A stretch of DNA of 64,000 bases, taken from NCBI RefSeq assembly GCF_026210795.1, contig NC_089429.1:620001-684000 (forward strand), in the 5' to 3' direction. This DNA is from Rhizophagus irregularis (lineage: Eukaryota; Glomeromycota; Glomeromycetes; Glomerales; Glomeraceae). Shown piece after piece: positions 57,871 through 64,000 of this stretch. The first letter of the stretch is position 1. Every line of letters starts with the position of its first letter. A model generated the notes under the pieces. The model did no database searches. It was not told the origin of the DNA and saw nothing but the letters and a program-made list of their open reading frames with translations. Made by a program: the position numbers and the translations under genes.

Positions 57871-59810
57871 TGTTTCCTAATATGAAATTAAAAATGTCTT
57901 GCCAAACTACTGGTTTTTTGATGTTCAGATTTAGAAAATAAGAAATTTTTTTTTACAAACTTAGAAATTTACCGATTTTCTGGTATTTTGCCATTACACA
58001 AATATATATCACATAAAAAATTTTATCACATCACGTTAACAGTATATGAACAAAAGAAAAATAATTCAATAAAAACAATACATATACATAAATATAGGTT
58101 GTAAAATTTTTCGTATGGGAAGAGTTCATATGGGATATCTTTGATAGAAAATATCTTTTTTGAGATTTTTTGAGTTCGTATGGGAAGAGTTCGTATGGGA
58201 CTTTTTAATAAAGATTTTCTTTTTGTAGGGTTCGTATGGGATATTTTTAATAAAATTTTTTTTTTTTTTTTTTTGAGATTTTCTTAGAGTTCATATGAGA
58301 GGATGTCTTTGATAGAAGAGTTTTTTTTTGAGTTCGTATGGGATATTTTAAATAAAAAATTTTTTTTTTGAGATTTTCTAAGATTCATATAGGATATTTT
58401 TGATAAAGATTTTTTTTTTAAAATATCCCATATGAATCCTAGAATCTCTCAAAAAAATGCTTCTCTGTCAAAGACATCCTCCCATATGAACTCTAAGATT
58501 CATATAGGATATTTTTGGTAAAGATTTTTTTTTTGAGATTTTCTTAGAGTTCATATGGGAGGATGTCTTTGACAGAAAAGCATTTTTTTGAGAGATTCTA
58601 GGGTTCGTATGGGATATTTTAAATAAAAATTTTTTTTTTTTGAGATTTTCTAAGATTCATATAGGATATTTTTGATAAAGATTTTTTTTTAGATTGTTTT
58701 TAATTTGATAATTCATCAAATAACATTGCGAGAACGTTTTTAATATATAATTCAATAAAAAAAAAGTTCACAATGTTTTTTTCAATAATTCATTAAAAGC
58801 ATAGCAAAAACGTTATTTAATATATAATTCAATAAAAAAATGGCTCGCAACATTTTTTTTATTGAATTATACATTAAAAACATTCTCACGGCGTTATTTG
58901 ATGAATTATCAAAGAAACATTAATTAGTATACATTAACGTTCTTGCAGCTATTGATGACATCAGGAAATTTTTTATGCGCAGTAAATGCACAAAAAGGTT
59001 GCAAAATTTTGTGCATAAAAAAAATTGATTTGCGCACCCTGAAAATGCACAATGATTGTATATTTAGTAATGTGTAATTAATTGTTCAAAATTTTGCACA
59101 TTTTTATATAATATATTGTAACTTTATTGAAATGTGCAATATTTGCAACTTTAATAACATAACTTTATAAATTGCGCAAATTTGATATTACTTAATTGCA
59201 TAATTTGTATTCTAACCTAAAAATACAAGCTAAGGCTAAAATCTAAGGCTAAAATCTAAGGCTAAAATCTAACACTAACGCTAAGCAAATTGACAAAATC
59301 TAAACCCAACCATAAATATAAAAATTCCAAGAATAGTAAAATCGAAACACGCGAAAATATAAAAAATAACCAAGTAAAATTGTTAGTAAAATTGAAATTA
59401 ACCGAAATCAATAAACGAAATCAAATAAAATAGTACCAACCGCAAATATAAAAAATCCAAAGAGTAAAATCAAAATAATACCAACCGTAAATATAAAAAA
59501 TTCAAGGCAAATTAGCAAAATCGAAACGCGCATGTAATAACAATTAAAGGAATAAAAGTTGAAATTTACCAAATTGTCACATCCAAGGAGACCAAATAAT
59601 GTAAAAAAGAATCGTTAGAAGCTGTTTGTGAAGATAAAAAATATTAAAAGAATAAAAAAAAATAAAAAACCATACCGAAATATCGCATCTAGAATAATAT
59701 TTTAATAGGTAGTAAGCATTAGTATACTTCGGAAGGTTCACTTCCTACAAAATAATGAAATGTTAGTACATTTCTTCAAAGTAAACATTAAACAAACTGA
59801 CCTCCACACA

Positions 59811-60610
59811 CTTACCCCATATTCCAGGAAGCTGAAACCCTGTAAATTAAAGAAAAAAATTAAAAAATAATTTATTTTTTTTTATTTTTTTTAAAAAAAC
59901 AATAAGTTTTGAAATGAAACTTACCTATCGAACATTCAAGAACAGAAGCTGAAACCTACAAAATAGAAAAAAAATAATTTTTTTTTAAAAAAAATAAAGT
60001 TTTGAAGCGTGTTCAAAATGAACTTACCTATCCAAAGTCCAAGAACTGAAGCCGAAACCTATCAAATAAAAGAAAATAAATTAATTAAATAAAAAAAAAA
60101 TTTTAAAAAAGACTCAAAGCTTTTGCTTCAAAACCATCTATCAAAGCCCAAAACCGAAGTTGATATCTACAAAACAAAAAAAAAATCAACATATAATTTT
60201 TTTAAAAAAATTATTTAAAAAAAAAAGTGTTTACTTCAAAATTCACCTATAAGAGCCCAAAAACGCCAATACCTACAAATAAACAAAAAAAATATTATTA
60301 AAAAAGTATATTTATATTGAATAATAAAAGTTTTGAAGCTTACACTTCAAAACTTACTCATCCAAAGTCTATGATCCAAAACCCAAAACCTAAAAATAGA
60401 AGAAAGAAATTAAAAAAAAATATTTTAAAAGTTTCAAAGCGAAAGCAAAGCTTCGAAACTCACCTAACAAAGACCAAGTATCAGAAGACGTAACTTACAA
60501 AATAAAAAAAAGAAAATTATTAAAAGTTTAAAAAAACTTTTTTAAAAAAAAGTTTTGAAGCGTTTAACCACCTAACAAGGCCCAAGTATCAGAAGGTGAA
60601 ACCTATAAAA
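59811..60610 (-). repeat. ~105-bp tandem array of exon-like modules
   Basis: Eight units at about 59816, 59927, 60027, 60136, 60246, 60356, 60462 and 60568. Each contains a 25-35-bp GC-richer core in A/T-rich sequence. On the minus strand several cores are preceded by TTTGTAG or TTTATAG and followed by GTAAGT, GTGAGT or similar. For example, GTTTCAGCTTCTGTTCTTG and GTTTCGGCTTCAGTTCTTG begin two adjacent cores. The core lengths are not a fixed multiple of three and some boundaries are lost, so a protein-coding role is doubtful. Confidence 0.55.
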
Positions 60611-60684
60611 TAAGAAAAAAAAATTTTTTAAGTTTCAAAGCCAATATCTATACAATAGAAGAAAAATATTTAATAAAAAATAAA

Positions 60685-60965
60685 TAATAGTTTCGAAACG
60701 AAACTTTGAAAAACATTAAATTAAAAGAAAAAAATAAATAAAAAATAATTTTTTTATAGTTTCGCAACGAAACTTTGAAAAGAAAAAAAAATAATTTATT
60801 TAGTTTTGCTGTGAAACTTCGAAGAGTTTTAAATAAAAATAAATTAAAGAAAAAAAATAAAATAAAAAATAATTTTTTTTATAGTTTCGTAACGAAACTT
60901 TGAAAAGAAAAATAAAAAATAATTTTTTTAAAGTTTCGTTGTGAAACTTCGAAAGAGTTTTAAAT
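60685..60965. repeat. AGTTTCGnAACGAAACT palindrome repeats
   Basis: Five copies (near 60691, 60760, 60802, 60884 and 60940) of AGTTTCG-nnn-CGAAACT or a variant, separated by A-rich sequence, inside the large TIR element. Confidence 0.7.
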
Positions 60966-62218
60966 AAAAAAAATTTAAAAATTAATTTGTTAAAGATTAT
61001 CACTTATCTATTATATACGTGATAATCATTCTTTGGAAAGATATCATGTGTCAAAATTTTGGTCGAAATTTCGCACAGTCCGAACTTTGGCCAAAACTTA
61101 GCCAAAAGTCACATGACCGAAATCGACTAGTGGAACGCAGTGGTTATAAATAGTTTTAATTGGCTATATTTCTCTTATGTGTATATGTGCAATATTTTGT
61201 GCAAATTTTATTCAAAAATGACATATACAATATTTTACAATAAATTGCAAAAAATTTTGCTCATTATTACATAAAATTTGTGCAATTTAAAATTTTGTGC
61301 AATATATTGAACAATATTGAACTTATTGCACATTAATGTACAATATTGACCCCTCCGAAATTTACTGATGGAATTATCAAAAAAACTCTCAAAAAAAAAA
61401 TTATCAAAAATATTTTATATGAATCTTAGAAAATCTCAAAAAATTTTTTTATTAGAAATATCCTAGAATCTTTCAAAAAAAAAAACTTATCTATCATCCC
61501 ATAGAATTCTTAAAAAAAAAATCTTTATTTATCAAAAATATCCTATACGAATCTTAGAACATCTCAAAAAAAAAAAATTTTATTAAAAATATCCCATACG
61601 AACCCTACAAAAAGAAAATCTTTATTAAAAAGTCCCATACGAACTCTTCCCATACGAACTCAAAAAATCTCAAAAAAAATATTTTCTATCAAAGATATCC
61701 CATACGAACTCTTCCCATACGAAAAATTTTACAACCTATATTTATGTATATGTATTGTTTTTATTGAATTATTTTTCTTTTGTTCATATACTGTTAACGT
61801 GATGTGATAAAATTTTTTATGTGATATATATTTGTGTAATGGCAAAATACCAGAAAATCGGTAAATTTCTAAGTTTGTAAAAAAAAATTTCTTATTTTCT
61901 AAATCTGAACATCAAAAAACCAGTAGTTTGGTAAGACATTTTTGGTTAGTTAAAATTTCATATTAGGAAACATGATGAAGATTATTCAACACATGATGAA
62001 AAAATTTCATGTCACATGGTGAAAAACATCATAAAATATGATGAAAAATATGATCAACATGATGAAAAGTCATCATGTCAACATGATGAAAAGTTATCAT
62101 AAAACATGATGAAAAGTCATCATGAAACATGATGAAAAGTTATCATGAAACATGATGAAAAATCATCATGAAACATGATGAAAAGTTATCAACCTTTTGA
62201 CCAGTACGGCTTGCCATA

Positions 62219-62560
62219 GTCAAAACCCAAAATCTTGACGATCAAAATCCGTTATAAATAATCCCGAATGTTCAACTCATCCCAACACTTGTTAATTTTA
62301 CATTGTTGTAATAATTTTGTTACACTTTGTAACGATTAATATTTCTACGAATATGTAATAATGAATTATTAATGTTATTAGAAAAAATAAATTTTAGTTT
62401 TTGCTTAAAAATTTAATGTTTGTATATAATAAAGATATTATTTTTTTTAATATATTTAATAGTCATTTTTTATTCAGTGTTGAAATAATGAGTGTCGGAT
62501 TTTGAATTTATGGGATTGCGTCGGCGGGTTTGTGTTTATAACGGGACTCCTTGGGATTTG
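62219..62560. repeat. Inverted-repeat remnant of the AATCCTGAC-type family
   Basis: Left AAAATCCGTTATAAATAATC and CCCAACAC pair imperfectly with the reverse complement of 62475-62555 (GTGTTGAAATAATGAGTGTC, TTTATAACGGGACTCC). A further degenerate copy lies at 63575-63710 (AATCCTGAAACCAAGATCC). It relates to the element at 42185-42828. Confidence 0.45.
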
Positions 62561-62729
62561 TAGTAAATTCGCATGGTTGCGTATGTATATGAATTTCAAA
62601 TAATGTATAATTTTTTCTTTTTGTTTTATTTATTCATTGTTGATCAAACATGCATGGTTAATGAGATCGTTGTTTTATTGGGTTACGGTATATTTCAGCT
62701 GAATATTTTGACGATTATCCCATACCCAT

Positions 62730-62845
62730 CAAATGGATGGTTCGTCGAATGGATGTTTCGCCGAAGGGAGGTTCCAACGAAAGTATATTTTATCGAATCC
62801 ATTTCACCAAATCGTCCATTTTACGAATTCCATTTCACCAAATAA
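62730..62845. repeat. CGTCGAATGGATG / TCGTCCATTTTACGAA repeats
   Basis: Short degenerate 14-17-bp units, as in the middle of the element at 40712-41922 (41100-41205). The frame that crosses it (62573-62845) is not considered a gene. Confidence 0.5.
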
Positions 62846-62849
62846 AATT

Positions 62850-64000
62850 TTGCTGAGATTAACATTTTCATAAAAGATATTCAACGTGCAATGATAAACA
62901 AATTCTTTTTATTTTTAAATAACTTTCTTTTCCAGGATATTATCACTTTAACATTCAAGTAACTGATATTAATTGTTACACAATAAATAAATAACTTTAT
63001 TTTCCTGAAAAAAAAAAGATTTCAATTCGTGATTCACGAGTCAGCTGCAAAGGATCTGCAGAAAATGGGAATCTGGTGTAGTGTCAAATAAAAGTAAAAA
63101 ATTGTTGTAAAAACTGTTCACATAAAAAGCATTATTTAATGAATGAAAATTGGGTCACGGATCACGAATTAATGTATTACAAACAACCAATCTATTTAAT
63201 AAATTTCATCTAATTCATGAAATAAGTAATTTTTTGGAATGTTTTATTCAGATACTGTTCTTGGTTTTATTATACGCACGTATTTATTCTTATTCAAGAT
63301 ATATTAATGAATTCACATGTCTCTTTATATATTAGCTAACTAAAAAATAGAATCAGTCTTTATCGTATTATTCATTATTTTATTGTTCGAATGGTTTCCA
63401 CCCCTTAGTAAAAAGCTATTACGAATTTCATTTTATATAACGAAATTTGCTCTCATTTATTGATTAATTTTTAATTTCACACGATAAATTATAAATTCTT
63501 TCTTTTTGTTTTATTTATTCACATGCAAACAAATATAAATATACATTTACATATAAAAAATATGGATTTACAAAATCCTGGCAACCATAAAATCGAAAGT
63601 CTACAATCCTGAAACCAAGATCCTGACAAAACCAAATCCTGCTGAAATAAAATCCCGATAGTTACAAATTTTGACAGTTAAAAATTCTTGACAGTCAAAA
63701 TCCCAAAGTTTTTTTTTTTTAAAAAAATTATATAAAATTTCCATAATTTTAAAAATGCAGTGACGTCAGTAGTAACGGGCTAATTTATTAAAACTGATAT
63801 AATCTATAAATTTTATTAATACCAATGTAAATTGTTTGCAAATTTTATTAATATTAATGCAAATTAACTAACGTTACTATATTATTAATGAAAATTAAAG
63901 AAAAAATTTTTTATCTTAGTTAAAAGGATTATGTACAATATATTACTAGATTACTAAACTATTCCTTATCTTCTAAAATTAGAAATAATTGCATAAAAAA
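62850..64000. other. AT-rich spacer to the window end
   Basis: No gene recognised. It contains the degenerate repeat copy at 63575-63710. Confidence 0.4.

Larger units (their letters stand above)
57624..62218. mobile_element. 4.6-kb element with ~0.8-1 kb terminal inverted repeats
   Basis: The left end TATGGCAAGCCGTACT and the right end AGTACGGCTTGCCATA are inverse. The identity runs inward through a TTTTCATCATG-type mini-repeat zone, ATTACACAAATATATATCAC and CATCACGTTAACAGTATATG, and into a zone of TTCGTATGGGA repeats. Arms: about 57624-58690 and 61375-62218. GTCAAA flanks both ends (57618-57623 and 62219-62224), a 6-bp target duplication. The interior has no ORF over ~90 codons. A 6-bp duplication with long TIRs is known for Maverick/Polinton-type elements, but nothing else supports that class here; it may be a new non-autonomous family. 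Confidence 0.8.

Noticed and set aside
60800-61003. 67-codon Phe/Lys-rich ORF
   Set aside because: Translation of the A-rich palindrome array within the large TIR element.
62573-62845. 90-codon ORF
   Set aside because: Runs through repeat debris (CGTCGAATGGATG units); no supporting feature.

Overview
The window looks like nuclear DNA of an arbuscular mycorrhizal fungus of the Rhizophagus irregularis type. Reasons: the DNA is very AT-rich, the genes are split by many short GT-AG introns, and several multigene families typical of that group are present. These are protein kinases with an N-terminal Cys-rich region (CENCNQKCL, YCEYC), aldo/keto reductases, a BTB/TLDc relic, a FAR1/MULE transposase and a Kex2-processed secreted peptide. 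No prokaryotic signals, rRNA genes or convincing tRNA genes were seen. The species assignment is inference from recognised families, not a database match.

Layout. 1-3.5 kb: a 2.2-kb foldback element with a nested SINE-like insertion, then a 60-bp tandem array. 4.1-6.1 kb: a four-exon PD-(D/E)XK nuclease-like (Crinkler-type) gene broken by one in-frame TGA. 6.2-24.2 kb: aldo/keto reductase (AKR) territory with one complete gene (22.7-24.2 kb), two broken copies and one fragment, on the minus strand, with kinase K1 (13.0-15.3 kb) between them. 24.8-27.5 kb: small inverted repeats around a GC-richer, decayed coding island of unknown origin. 27.7-33.5 kb: kinase K2, whose 3' end is amplified into four tandem 1-kb units. 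34.6-36.3 kb: a BTB/TLDc pseudogene and a 446-bp MITE with target duplication. 38.3-44.8 kb: kinase K3, two inverted-repeat elements and a second complete AKR gene. 46.9-52.6 kb: a MULE transposon inserted just upstream of kinase K4 (plus strand). 54.8-55.1 kb: a two-exon gene for a 48-aa secreted, dibasic-processed peptide. 56.9-57.4 kb: an unrecognised 156-aa ORF. 57.6-62.2 kb: a 4.6-kb element with roughly 0.8-1 kb terminal inverted repeats. The remainder is AT-rich spacer and repeat debris.

The kinase and AKR blocks share flanking sequence (the same 5' region, the same 3' region, the same spacers), so much of the window arose by repeated segmental duplication followed by mobile-element insertion and decay. 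The four kinases share one nine-exon architecture, including a 12-nt microexon. They have diverged individually: K1 has lost the DLG aspartate, K2 has an amplified 3' end, K3 has lost a splice acceptor, and K4 has a transposon in its upstream region. All exon models are manual readings of splice consensus and reading-frame phase, without transcript support.
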